Of a stretch of DNA of 64,000 nucleotides, positions 34,031 through 42,250 are shown piece by piece. Positions within the stretch are counted from its first letter, which is position 1; the number at the start of each line of letters is the position of its first letter. A program made the translations under genes and the position numbers. Location: assembly GCF_900458435.1 (NCBI RefSeq), contig NZ_UHCT01000001.1:558001-622000 (forward strand), read 5' to 3'. The notes beneath the pieces are model-generated. The model saw only the letters and a program-made list of their open reading frames with translations, had not been told where the DNA came from and ran no database searches. This DNA comes from Staphylococcus carnosus (GTDB lineage: Bacteria > Bacillota > Bacilli > Staphylococcales > Staphylococcaceae).

Positions 34031-35305
34031 ATGACTGAAAGAAAGAGTAATGTTCGTTGGTTTTTTGCACTGGCATTCTTTATTATCGGGGTTATCGCTT
34101 ATATGGACAGATCAAACATCTCCTTAATTGCAGGGCCGATGATGGAAGATTTACATATGACAAAGGCGCAATTTGGATTATTAGCAACATTCTTCTCAGC
34201 AGGTTATGCATTAATGCAAGTACCTTCAGGAATTCTTGCTGAAAAATTCGGACCGAAAAAAATGCTGTCAATCGCATTGATTTGGTGGAGTGCATTTACG
34301 ATTTTAACGGGTGTAGTTAAAAATCATGGCTTATTATACTTAGTACGTTTCTTATTTGGTATTGGGGAAGCACCTATGTATCCAGCCAATGCAGTATTCA
34401 ACTCAAACTGGTTCTCACGCGGTGAAAAAGGTCGTGCCTCAAGTGCATTGCTTGCTGGTTCGTACTTTGGACCGGTTATTGCACCTGGTGTAACAGTTTT
34501 GATTGTTACAATGTTTAATTGGCAAGCTGTATTTTATATTTTCGGGGCTGTCGGCTTTTTAATCGTAATATTATGGGCTATTATTGCGAAAGACTTGCCT
34601 GAACATCATAAAATGGTTAATGAAGCGGAAAAACGCTATATTATTGAAAATCGTGATGTTCAAAATGCTGGGGAAAAACAAAGCGCACCTTGGAGTGCAT
34701 TCTTTAAACACTTCAGCTTCTACGCGATTGCAGTTCAATACTTTGTAGTACAATTTATCGTTGGTTTATTCTTAATTTGGTTACCGACATATGTTATGGA
34801 ACAATATCACGTAAAATATACTTCTTTAGGTTTATTAGCAGGGATTCCATGGTTAGCAATGCTGCTTTGTATTATGGGATTCGGTGCACTTTCAGATAGA
34901 CTTTTACAAGCAGGAAAATCTCGTTTTGTAGCACGTGGTTCAATTGCTATTATCGGAATGATTGTTTTCAGTATTGGTCTTTTATTTGCTATTCGAAGCG
35001 AAGTCTTAGAAGTGAATATTGCTTGGCTAGCGGTCTGCTTAAGCGGTATGGGTATCACAACTGGTATGAGCTGGGCAGCAGCTGCTGATATTGGCCGTAA
35101 CTTCTCTGGTACTGTATCAGGCTGGATGAACTTATGGGGTAACGTTGGTGCAATGCTTAGTCCATTACTTGCAGGTATCTTAGCTGATTTAATCGGATGG
35201 ACTTGGACATTACAATCTTTATTAGTACTTGTAGTTATCGCAATCTTCATGTGGTTCTTTGTAAAACCAGACAGAGCGTTAGTTGCTGAAGAAGATAAAC
35301 TTTAA
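34031..35305 (+). CDS. MFS transporter, anion:cation symporter family (glucarate/galactonate-like)
   Basis: A 424-residue, 12-segment major facilitator of the ACS family, which imports sugar acids such as glucarate, galactonate or hexuronates with protons. IAYMDRSNISLIAGPMMEDLHMTKAQFGLL is the hallmark N-terminal motif (the YxDRxN element), and RFLFGIGEAPMYPANAVFNSNWF the conserved second one. AGGAAAGTTGGG precedes the ATG. No catabolic genes adjoin. The upstream cre indicates carbon-source control. The exact substrate is not readable. Confidence 0.86.
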   Translation: MTERKSNVRWFFALAFFIIGVIAYMDRSNISLIAGPMMEDLHMTKAQFGLLATFFSAGYALMQVPSGILAEKFGPKKMLSIALIWWSAFTILTGVVKNHGLLYLVRFLFGIGEAPMYPANAVFNSNWFSRGEKGRASSALLAGSYFGPVIAPGVTVLIVTMFNWQAVFYIFGAVGFLIVILWAIIAKDLPEHHKMVNEAEKRYIIENRDVQNAGEKQSAPWSAFFKHFSFYAIAVQYFVVQFIVGLFLIWLPTYVMEQYHVKYTSLGLLAGIPWLAMLLCIMGFGALSDRLLQAGKSRFVARGSIAIIGMIVFSIGLLFAIRSEVLEVNIAWLAVCLSGMGITTGMSWAAAADIGRNFSGTVSGWMNLWGNVGAMLSPLLAGILADLIGWTWTLQSLLVLVVIAIFMWFFVKPDRALVAEEDKL

Positions 35306-35319
35306 AATAAGTTGAATAA

Positions 35320-35379
35320 GAAGTACCTCATGCAGATTAGCAAAGAAAGGGTTGCTATGTATAGAGGTGCTTCTTTTTG
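35320..35379 (+). terminator. Terminator after the sugar-acid permease gene
   Basis: GAAGTACCTC (35320-35329) and GAGGTGCTTC (35364-35373) pair with one wobble across a 34-base loop, then TTTTT. The large loop makes it weaker than others here. Confidence 0.6.
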
Positions 35380-35451
35380 CGTGGTTCAAAATTCGGTTTT
35401 TCGGGAACAGTATAAGAAGTAAATAATGTATTTCAAGAAAGGAAGAGCAAC

Positions 35452-35754
35452 ATGATTACAGTTATTGCTAAAACAAATGTAAATGATATGAATTATGACA
35501 AATATATCAGCTTGACAGGTCAGCTCGTAGTAGCATCCCAAGCCGAAGAAAATAATGTCAGCTACGAACATTATGAGAATACAAGCATTCCGAATGCGTT
35601 TGTCTTTGTTGAACAATGGAAAGATAGAGCGGCATTGAATGCACATGTTGAAGCAGATCACTTTAAAGTATATTGGAAGGAAATTACACAACTTTGTATT
35701 AACGAACCCACAATTCAGATGTTTGAAGATAGTGATGAAATCAGTTATGAATAA
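35452..35754 (+). CDS. Antibiotic-biosynthesis-monooxygenase-domain (ABM) protein, YgiN-like
   Basis: A 100-residue ferredoxin-like-fold protein of the ABM/putative quinol monooxygenase family. The pattern ITVIAKTNV...SYEHYEN...NAFVFVEQWKDRAALNAHVEADHFKVYWKEI is typical, with the conserved WxD..A...H segment. Members act as dimers in quinone or heme chemistry, or have unknown roles; it lacks the obvious Asn/Trp/His set of IsdG-type heme oxygenases. AAAGGAAGAG precedes the ATG. Confidence 0.78.
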   Translation: MITVIAKTNVNDMNYDKYISLTGQLVVASQAEENNVSYEHYENTSIPNAFVFVEQWKDRAALNAHVEADHFKVYWKEITQLCINEPTIQMFEDSDEISYE

Positions 35755-35877
35755 TGTATTTTTTTAGTGGGACGATATTCTAAAAAATCATAAAAATGCT
35801 ATAATAGAAGTATTCATAAACAGGTAAGAAAGAAATTTGTTCCTGCAAATTTAAGATGGATAAGGAGTCTGAGTGTT

Positions 35878-36576
35878 ATGATTTACCAACATGGAACTTT
35901 AGGAACTTTGATGGCCGGTATGCTTAAAGGCACAGCTTCAATTGATGAAATGCTAAAACATGGCGATTTGGGTATCGGAACGTTGGATGGATGTGACGGC
36001 GAAGTCATTATTTTGGATAATGAAGCATTTCATGCAAATGAGTACGGCGAGTTCAAAAAGCTGAATGGTGATGAAATGACACCTTTTTCAACTGTTACAG
36101 ACTTTAAACCTAATAAAAAATTTGATATCACAAATTTGATAACTTCAGAAAATTTATTAGATACAATCTTGGTCAGAATGAAAAGTCAAAATTTGTTCTC
36201 AGCGGTTAAAATTCATGGCAGTTTCAAAAAGGTACATGTACGTATGATGCCAAAACAAGAACCACCTTACCAACGTTTAATGGAATCAGTTAATCGACAG
36301 CCTGAATTGACGTTTGAAACTATTAATGGAACAATTGTCGGATTCTTTACGCCGGAATTATTCCATGGTGTCGGCACAGCTGGATTCCATCTGCACTTTG
36401 TAGATCAAGAGCGTACAGTAGGCGGTCATGTTTTAGATTTTGAATTAGAACGCGGTACTGTAGAAATCAATGATGTAGAAACATTTGAACAAAACTTCCC
36501 AGTACACGATGAAGAATTTTTAAATGCTGACATTGATTATGAAAATATTGATGAAGAAATTCGTCTAGCAGAATAA
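35878..36576 (+). CDS. budA: Alpha-acetolactate decarboxylase
   Basis: A 232-residue zinc enzyme that converts acetolactate to acetoin in the butanediol/acetoin overflow pathway. The N-terminal YQHGTLGTLMAGMLKGTASIDEMLKHGDLGIGTLDGCDGEVIILD and the metal-binding FHLHFVDQERTVGGHVLDF (three His) are diagnostic. AAGGAGTCTGAGTGTT precedes the ATG. Acetolactate synthase (alsS) is not adjacent; the gene stands alone between an ABM protein gene and an FUSC-type transporter gene. A terminator follows. Confidence 0.93.
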   Translation: MIYQHGTLGTLMAGMLKGTASIDEMLKHGDLGIGTLDGCDGEVIILDNEAFHANEYGEFKKLNGDEMTPFSTVTDFKPNKKFDITNLITSENLLDTILVRMKSQNLFSAVKIHGSFKKVHVRMMPKQEPPYQRLMESVNRQPELTFETINGTIVGFFTPELFHGVGTAGFHLHFVDQERTVGGHVLDFELERGTVEINDVETFEQNFPVHDEEFLNADIDYENIDEEIRLAE

Positions 36577-36593
36577 TTAAAACTTTCAAATAT

Positions 36594-36627
36594 GCAGCTT
36601 CCTTTTGTAGGAAGTTGCTCTTTTTTG
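36594..36627 (+). terminator. Terminator after budA
   Basis: GCAGCTTCCT and AGGAAGTTGC (one wobble) around TTTTG, then TCTTTTTT. Confidence 0.85.
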
Positions 36628-36727
36628 TGAAATTGAATTTTTTAACAATTATATCCAAGTTTGAAAGGGATGATACAATGGTAACTGATAGATATCTAAG
36701 TAAAAGAGAGAGAAAGGGGTCTATATA

Positions 36728-38629
36728 ATGGCTCATTACATAAGTTCACTATTTCGGTTTACACGACAAAATGTGAATTTTAAAAAAGGAACTAGACAAT
36801 GTCTTTTAATGATGATTCCTTTATTAATCGGCTATTTTGTTGGCCAGTTCCAGTGGGGATTATTGATGGCAACTGGGACATTAACAAACATCTATGTATT
36901 CGGCGGTTCAGATAAGTCGAAATTACGAATTGTCTGGTGGTGTGCTGTCGGATTTACACTTTGTATTATTTTAGGAACTATTACAGTACCTATTCCGCTT
37001 CTCTTCGGTTTATTACTTCTTATTGTGACGGTAATAGCGTATTACATTTTTAGTGCACTCGAAATTCCAGGTCCTTCATCTACCTTCTTCATTGTGACAT
37101 TCGCTTTACCTATTAATATGCCAGTTGCTCCAGAAGAAGCTTTAATGCGTGGTTTAATGGTATTTTGCGGAGGTATGTTGACAGTGCTTCTTGTTTGGCT
37201 GATGGTTAAATTCCAAAAGAAAAGCGGCGAAGTCAGTGCAGTTGAAAATGAATACCAACTTTTAAAGCAATTATTCCATGATTTTTCTGATGATGAAAAA
37301 TTTAAAACCACAACAAAACGACTAGTGAGTCAGTTTAAATCAGCCAATAAACAACTGATCACTTCTTCTGGTTCGGGTAAGAAACAATCAAACGAATTAC
37401 AACGCTTATATTTACTGCACAATAATGCAGAAGGTATTTTCGCAGAAATTCTTGAATTGAAAACAAAAGAAGTGAAAACACTTCCAGATATTTTACTTGA
37501 AATGATGGGCTATGTTGCACAAAGTGTAATACAGAATAACTCAACGAAAAACCAAGTGAAGTGGAAAGAAAAAGTAGAATTATCTCCTGATTTTCAAAGA
37601 CTAGAAAAACAAATTTATCGAACAGATGAAATTTTATATAGTCCAGAAGGACAAATTAAATATGAAGCACAACTGCGCCAACCATTATATGGTAAGCAGT
37701 TAATTTATAATTTAACATTAGACTCATTAGTATTCATGAATACAATGCGTTATTGCGTCATTATGGGTATAGCAATCTTTATTGCACTTATGTTCGATTT
37801 CGATAAAGCATATTGGGTACCTTTAACTGCACATACAATTCTAATTGGTACGAATACAATCCATAGTATGGAACGTGCAGTAGCAAGAACAATCGGTACT
37901 TTTGCGGGTGTTATTACTTTAAGTGTGATTTTAGCATTTCATCCTTCAATGCTAGTCAGTATCTTCATCTTATCTTTCAGTGCAATGTTTACTGAAGCAT
38001 TAGTAGGGGCTAATTATGCGTTGGCTATGATTTTCATAACTACACAAGTCATTACCTTAAATGGACTGGCTTCAGGGAAATTATCAATTTTAATTGCCTT
38101 GCCGCGTATGTTGGATGTAGTGATGGGAGTTGTAATTGCTGTTATTGGATTACTTATATTAGGTCGTAAAAATGCGTCGCAAACTTTACCGATAGCTATC
38201 GCAGAAGTTGTACGGTATGAAGCTTCGTTTTTCTATTATCTGTTTTCAAAAAATGCATACATTGCACATCATGAACCAAAGTTCGATGAAATGAAGTTAA
38301 GTATTAAATTAAGCAATATGAATGGTATGTATAATAATGCGCATGGTGAATTATTTACAAACACTCAAAAAATCAGCCAATATTATCCAGTAATGTTTGC
38401 GTTGGAAGAAATCAGTTTTATGTTATCTAGAGCGCAGCATAACCCGCATCCTGAAACAATAGACGATGTAAATATGGGGCAATACTTGATTGCATTTGAA
38501 GAGATTGCATTACATTTTGAAAAAGGTGTACCGATGAAGTTTGGTACAGGATTGCCATCGTTACCTCAATATGTCAATATTCGTTCTTCATTGTTGAATA
38601 TTCAGCAATATACACGTTTACAAAAATGA
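36728..38629 (+). CDS. FUSC-family inner-membrane transporter (aromatic acid exporter-like)
   Basis: A 633-residue membrane protein with two blocks of about six membrane segments (residues about 20-165 and 340-480) separated by a soluble region of some 170 residues, and a C-terminal cytoplasmic tail. This is the FUSC/YccS/AaeB layout seen in fusaric-acid and aromatic-acid efflux proteins. The second block includes FDFDKAYWVPLTAHTILIGTNTIHSMERAVARTIGTFAGV, matching the FUSC_2 signature. AGAAAGGGG lies before the ATG at 36728. No accessory membrane-fusion gene adjoins, as expected in a Gram-positive. Substrate unknown. Confidence 0.85.
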   Translation: MAHYISSLFRFTRQNVNFKKGTRQCLLMMIPLLIGYFVGQFQWGLLMATGTLTNIYVFGGSDKSKLRIVWWCAVGFTLCIILGTITVPIPLLFGLLLLIVTVIAYYIFSALEIPGPSSTFFIVTFALPINMPVAPEEALMRGLMVFCGGMLTVLLVWLMVKFQKKSGEVSAVENEYQLLKQLFHDFSDDEKFKTTTKRLVSQFKSANKQLITSSGSGKKQSNELQRLYLLHNNAEGIFAEILELKTKEVKTLPDILLEMMGYVAQSVIQNNSTKNQVKWKEKVELSPDFQRLEKQIYRTDEILYSPEGQIKYEAQLRQPLYGKQLIYNLTLDSLVFMNTMRYCVIMGIAIFIALMFDFDKAYWVPLTAHTILIGTNTIHSMERAVARTIGTFAGVITLSVILAFHPSMLVSIFILSFSAMFTEALVGANYALAMIFITTQVITLNGLASGKLSILIALPRMLDVVMGVVIAVIGLLILGRKNASQTLPIAIAEVVRYEASFFYYLFSKNAYIAHHEPKFDEMKLSIKLSNMNGMYNNAHGELFTNTQKISQYYPVMFALEEISFMLSRAQHNPHPETIDDVNMGQYLIAFEEIALHFEKGVPMKFGTGLPSLPQYVNIRSSLLNIQQYTRLQK

Positions 38630-38713
38630 TCTGATTCTGACAAAAAGTAAAGATTGATTGTATATCAATAGTGGTATATGTGAAGTAATATCAAAATGAA
38701 GAGGAGGGCGCTT

Positions 38714-39127
38714 ATGCCTTGGACTTTAGATGATTACCCAAATTCATGGAAAAACCTTAAAGAGTTAGAACGGAAAAAAGCCATTGATATTGGTAATGCA
38801 ATGTTAGAAGATGGCTACGAAGAAGGGCGTGCAATTCCGATTGCAACTGAGCAAGCAGAAGAATGGTACAAGCATGCGACACCGCAAGAACTAGATGAAT
38901 TGAAACATAAAGATGTCACTAAACATAAGAAAGATAAAGATGCCAATCCAGAATTAAATGAAAATGATGTAGAAGTTTATAAAGAAGATGGCAAATGGAA
39001 AGTACGTACTTATGGTGCTAAACGTGCTGCAGACGATTATGACTCTAAAGATGAAGCGGTAAAACGTGCTGAACACATCGCAAATAACCGGGGCACTAAG
39101 GTGCATGTAAAAAAAGCTGATGCATAA
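38714..39127 (+). CDS. YdaT/ChaB-like stress protein with DUF2188 C-terminus
   Basis: A 137-residue, very hydrophilic protein. The N-terminal PWTLDDYPNSWKNLKELERKKAIDIGNAMLEDGYEEGRAIPIATEQAEEWY resembles the general-stress protein YdaT/ChaB region. The C-terminal DVEVYKEDGKWKVRTYGAKRAADDYDSKDEAVKRAEHIANNRGTKVHVKK is a DUF2188 repeat. A Lys/Asp-rich linker joins them. GAGGAGGG precedes the ATG at 38714; an in-frame ATG at 38696 lies upstream of that site. In Bacillus, YdaT is under the general stress sigma factor; I could not find a clear sigma-B promoter here. Confidence 0.78.
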   Translation: MPWTLDDYPNSWKNLKELERKKAIDIGNAMLEDGYEEGRAIPIATEQAEEWYKHATPQELDELKHKDVTKHKKDKDANPELNENDVEVYKEDGKWKVRTYGAKRAADDYDSKDEAVKRAEHIANNRGTKVHVKKADA

Positions 39128-39254
39128 AGTTTTTGAAATTACATGATTATTTATATTTAAATGTGGTATAAACTATTTATTGGTTGATTCGTGCCATTCT
39201 TTGATGCACGGATCAATAGGGAGCAACAGATAAAAACTGTATTTATCTTAATTG

Positions 39255-39303
39255 ACCTCTTAAAGGGTTACTCAGATGGGAGTGCCGCTTTAAGAGGTTT
39301 TTG
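39255..39303 (+). terminator. Terminator after the stress-protein gene
   Basis: Perfect 11-bp arms ACCTCTTAAAG (39255-39265) and CTTTAAGAGGT (39288-39298), then TTTTG. It lies about 125 bases past the stop, leaving a spacer with no other feature. Confidence 0.78.
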
Positions 39304-39307
39304 TATG

Positions 39308-39347
39308 TAAAATAAAAAAGGAAAATGCCGATACAGCATTTTCCTTT
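39308..39347 (-). terminator. Terminator of the CobW-family gene
   Basis: On the minus strand AAAGGAAAATGC and GCATTTTCCTTT (39347-39317) flank a 7-base loop and are followed by TTTTATTTTA. Confidence 0.88.
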
Positions 39348-39357
39348 AATAATATGA

Positions 39358-40557
39358 TTAAGCTTGTGTGATATGCCAACCGTATGGTTCAGGCAATTGA
39401 GACCAATCTGATTCGAATTCTTCTGTTGTAAGTAAGCAATCATCTAATTCTTTTGTGATTTTTTCTTGGTCTAAATCTGTTCCGATAATAACGAATTGTG
39501 TATGACGGTCACCGAATTCTGGATCCCAATTTTCACGAACATCTTCACGTTCATGTAAAATAGCACGTTGTTTTGGTTCTGACATAGCTGCAACCCAGAA
39601 TGTAACAGGGTGAATTGTTACTGAAGAACCTGCTTGAGACATCAAGCATGCAACATGATTATATTGTGCCAACCATACGATACCTTTTGCACGAACTACT
39701 GTGTCCGGCATGTTTTCTAACCAATTATGGAAACGTTCAGCGTGGAAAGGTAAACGACGTTCATAAACAAATGATGAAATACCGTATTCTTCAGTTTCTG
39801 GTGTATGTTCAGCGTGACCACCGTTTGTTAATTCTTGTAACCAACCTGCAGAATTACTTGCTTTCTCAAAATCGAATAAGCTTGTATTTAACACATCGCT
39901 TAACTCAACTTCTGAATTGACAGTACGGATAAATCTTGCAGTAGGTTGCAATTTACGTAAGATACTTTCTAAACGATCTAATTCTTCTTCTGTGACTAAG
40001 TCTGTTTTGTTTAATACGAGCACATCGCAAAATTCTACTTGGTCAATCAATAGGTCAGCGATTGTACGTTCATCTTCTTCACTAGCACCTTGTTCACGGT
40101 CTACTAAGAGATCTTCTGATTTAATATCGTTGATGAAACGGTTCGCATCTACTACTGTAACCATTGTGTCTAAGCGGCAAATGCTTGTTAGATCAATACC
40201 AAGTTCGTCATCAATATATGAGAATGTTTGTGCCACTGGAACGGGTTCAGAAATACCTGTTGATTCAATGACGATTTGGTCGATACCGCCGCGTTCAACA
40301 ATACGTTCAACTTCTTTTAATAAGTCTTCACGTAATGTACAGCAGATACATCCATTTGATAATTCGACTAATTTTTCATCAGTTCGTGAAAGTCCCCCGC
40401 CTTCCACAACTAAATCTTTGTCGATGTTAACTTCACTCATGTCATTAACAATAACCGCGATGCGTAATCCTTCTCTATTTTGTAAAATATGGTTTAATAA
40501 TGTTGTTTTACCTGAGCCAAGATAGCCGCTCAGTACCGTTACAGGTATTTTAGCCAT
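39358..40557 (-). CDS. CobW/COG0523-family GTP-dependent zinc metallochaperone (YciC/ZagA-like)
   Basis: A 399-residue GTPase of the COG0523 family. The N-terminal Walker A is [11 protein letters not shown], the metal-binding CxCC motif is GCICC (about residues 70-74), and the base-recognition motif is LNKTDL. The C-terminal CobW_C domain includes [15 protein letters not shown] and TIHPVTFW elements. Members hand zinc to client enzymes during zinc starvation. A perfect Zur box immediately upstream supports a zinc rather than cobalamin role. AGGAGGATTTTTTT precedes the ATG. Other symbols in use are yciC, zagA and zng1. Confidence 0.9.
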   Translation of the reverse strand: MAKIPVTVLSGYLGSGKTTLLNHILQNREGLRIAVIVNDMSEVNIDKDLVVEGGGLSRTDEKLVELSNGCICCTLREDLLKEVERIVERGGIDQIVIESTGISEPVPVAQTFSYIDDELGIDLTSICRLDTMVTVVDANRFINDIKSEDLLVDREQGASEEDERTIADLLIDQVEFCDVLVLNKTDLVTEEELDRLESILRKLQPTARFIRTVNSEVELSDVLNTSLFDFEKASNSAGWLQELTNGGHAEHTPETEEYGISSFVYERRLPFHAERFHNWLENMPDTVVRAKGIVWLAQYNHVACLMSQAGSSVTIHPVTFWVAAMSEPKQRAILHEREDVRENWDPEFGDRHTQFVIIGTDLDQEKITKELDDCLLTTEEFESDWSQLPEPYGWHITQA

Positions 40558-40594
40558 AAAAAAATCCTCCTATTTATCTATATGCACATTTGTT

Positions 40595-40646
40595 AATCGT
40601 AATAATTACGATTTATATTGTATAGAAAAAAAGAGAGGGGCGCAAG
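40595..40646 (-). promoter_or_regulatory. Zur box and promoter of the CobW-family gene
   Basis: AATCGTAATAATTACGATT at 40595-40613 is a perfect palindrome around one central base and matches the Gram-positive Zur box. On the minus strand a -35 TTGCGC and a -10 TACAAT with a 17-base spacer lie directly upstream of it, so Zur would cover the transcription start. Confidence 0.85.
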
Positions 40647-40777
40647 CGCATTAGAAATTTTTCTACCTTTATATAGTATAAATAGGAGAATATCGAAATA
40701 ATTTTAAAAATGATAAATTCATTTAGCAGATTCACTCAGTTGTTCTTTTCAAAATATTTCTTTTCCAATAGAAAAAA

Positions 40778-40806
40778 TTTTGTTTAAATCTGAACTCCGT
40801 TATAAT
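40778..40806 (+). promoter_or_regulatory. Likely relP promoter
   Basis: A consensus -10 TATAAT (40801-40806) with a 17-base spacer to TTTTGT (40778-40783), a weak -35. It lies 30 bases before the relP start. Confidence 0.5.
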
Positions 40807-40835
40807 AAAAGTGTGGAAAGAACGGAGGACATGTT

Positions 40836-41534
40836 ATGTATGTAGAAAGAAGAGAAACATTAAATCTGAATGCACTCAAACGAGATGTACAACGTAATAT
40901 CTCGAAATTTCAAAGTAATCATTATCAAATAGAAGAACTTGTAGACTTTGTCAGTTTACATCACTTATATGCATCCGCTTTGGAAGAAGTCAGTACGAAA
41001 CTCAGTATATTAGATAATGATTTCCAAATTCTTTATGAACATAATCCGATACACCATATGGAAAGACGTGTAAAAGAAATCAGCAGCTTGGTACGTAAGT
41101 TGGAAATGCGAGGATTACCTGTTACTACAGAGTCAGCACGTGAAAATATCACTGATATTGCTGGTATTCGAGTAGTATGCAATTATTTAGAAGATATAGA
41201 AGTAGTGGCTGCATTATTATTGAAACAAGCAGATGTTAAGTTGTTGAAAAGAAAGGACTATGTGGAAAGTCCGAAAGAAAATGGTTATCGCAGTTTACAT
41301 CTTGTTGTATCGATTCCTGTATTTTTAACAGATAATGTAGAACAGGTACCTGTCGAAATACAACTTCGTACAATCGGGATGGATATGTGGGCAAGTTTAG
41401 AACATAAATTGCGTTATAAAAATGCGACGAATACAGAAGTGTATAAAGATACGTTAAAACAATGTGCTGAAGAAATAGAAGAAGTTGAAAATAAGTTGCA
41501 GCATATGCATGGAGAAATATTAAAACAGGATTAA
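40836..41534 (+). CDS. relP: Small alarmone synthetase RelP ((p)ppGpp synthetase)
   Basis: A 232-residue stand-alone synthetase-only member of the RelA/SpoT family. It makes (p)ppGpp from ATP and GTP/GDP. The synthetase domain carries [36 protein letters not shown] and [25 protein letters not shown]; no hydrolase or regulatory domain is present. The sequence is closer in my judgement to RelP (YwaC type, induced by cell-wall stress) than RelQ, in line with its place in the staphylococcal clpL-gnt neighbourhood. GGAGG seven bases upstream sets the ATG at 40836; an ATG at 40831 is out of frame. A terminator follows. Confidence 0.87.
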   Translation: MYVERRETLNLNALKRDVQRNISKFQSNHYQIEELVDFVSLHHLYASALEEVSTKLSILDNDFQILYEHNPIHHMERRVKEISSLVRKLEMRGLPVTTESARENITDIAGIRVVCNYLEDIEVVAALLLKQADVKLLKRKDYVESPKENGYRSLHLVVSIPVFLTDNVEQVPVEIQLRTIGMDMWASLEHKLRYKNATNTEVYKDTLKQCAEEIEEVENKLQHMHGEILKQD

Positions 41535-41544
41535 GTAATCGATC

Positions 41545-41588
41545 AGAAGCTGAATTATCATTATGCAATGATAGTCGGCTTCTTTTAA
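41545..41588 (+). terminator. Terminator after relP
   Basis: AGAAGCTGAATTATCATT and AATGATAGTCGGCTTCT form a long stem with an internal loop, followed by TTTTAATTT. Confidence 0.78.
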
Positions 41589-42250
41589 TTTGGTCTTCTT
41601 TTCAGATATTAATAAATAATATACTTGAAAACCAACCGATAATTGCTAAATAAAAACACTAATATGCACAGAAAAAGCAAAAAAGTTTGAAAAATGCATA
41701 TTTAATACTTGATTTATGTATATTTATGCGTTATACTTACATATGTAAGGTTGATAAAGCAAATAAATAAAGGTTTTTAATTATTTGACTTTAATTGACC
41801 AAAGTATAAATATTCAATGTAAAAAAGAGGGTTATTACACCTTAAATGAAACTTGTTGCAGAATCAATACAATTTATTAAATATGCAACTCAAAATGATT
41901 TAAAAAAACTACGAGCGTAAAAAATATTAAATTGGCAAGTGTTTTAGGAATGCAGAAATTGGATATAAATAGAGTGTAACCAACAAGAGAGAGAGATTCA
42001 TATTTAGTGAATGTTTCTCAGATAAACTAGTGTTACATCTGTACGATATATCAGATTTGCAGCATTCATCACAAGATTTTAACACTCACTCGTTGGCACA
42101 GTTAAAAGATGATAATTTCAAATTGTGTCATATGCCACATGAAAACATCAATGAAAAAATATTAAGAAAAGTGTGAAACAGTAATATGAATTAGAAACAG
42201 ACAGAAATTTGTATTATGGAGTTTCATCAACTAACGGAGGTTATGATTTT
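41589..42250 (+). other. Long leader of clpL with broken small reading frames
   Basis: About 660 bases between the relP terminator and clpL. After the CtsR box at 41784-41800, a 24-codon frame starts at 41846 (MKLVAESIQ..., after GAGGG) and ends at 41920. A 66-codon open stretch in another frame runs from 41973 to a TGA at 42174-42176 (ending NEKILRKV) but has no start with a ribosome binding site. Neither was recognised. They may be remnants of a decayed gene or an untranslated leader. Confidence 0.4.
41784..41800 (+). promoter_or_regulatory. CtsR operator upstream of clpL
   Basis: TTTGACTTTAATTGACC is the reverse complement of GGTCAATTAAAGTCAAA, matching the CtsR heptad direct repeat (RGTCAAA-N3-RGTCAAA) with one deviation. 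ClpL in staphylococci belongs to the CtsR heat-shock regulon. A TATAAA lies just downstream at 41805. Confidence 0.75.

Noticed and set aside
39917..40525. A 202-codon open frame on the plus strand opposite the CobW-family gene
   Set aside because: It is the mirror of a strongly coding minus-strand gene, Ser/Thr-rich in a way typical of antisense shadows, with no ribosome site.
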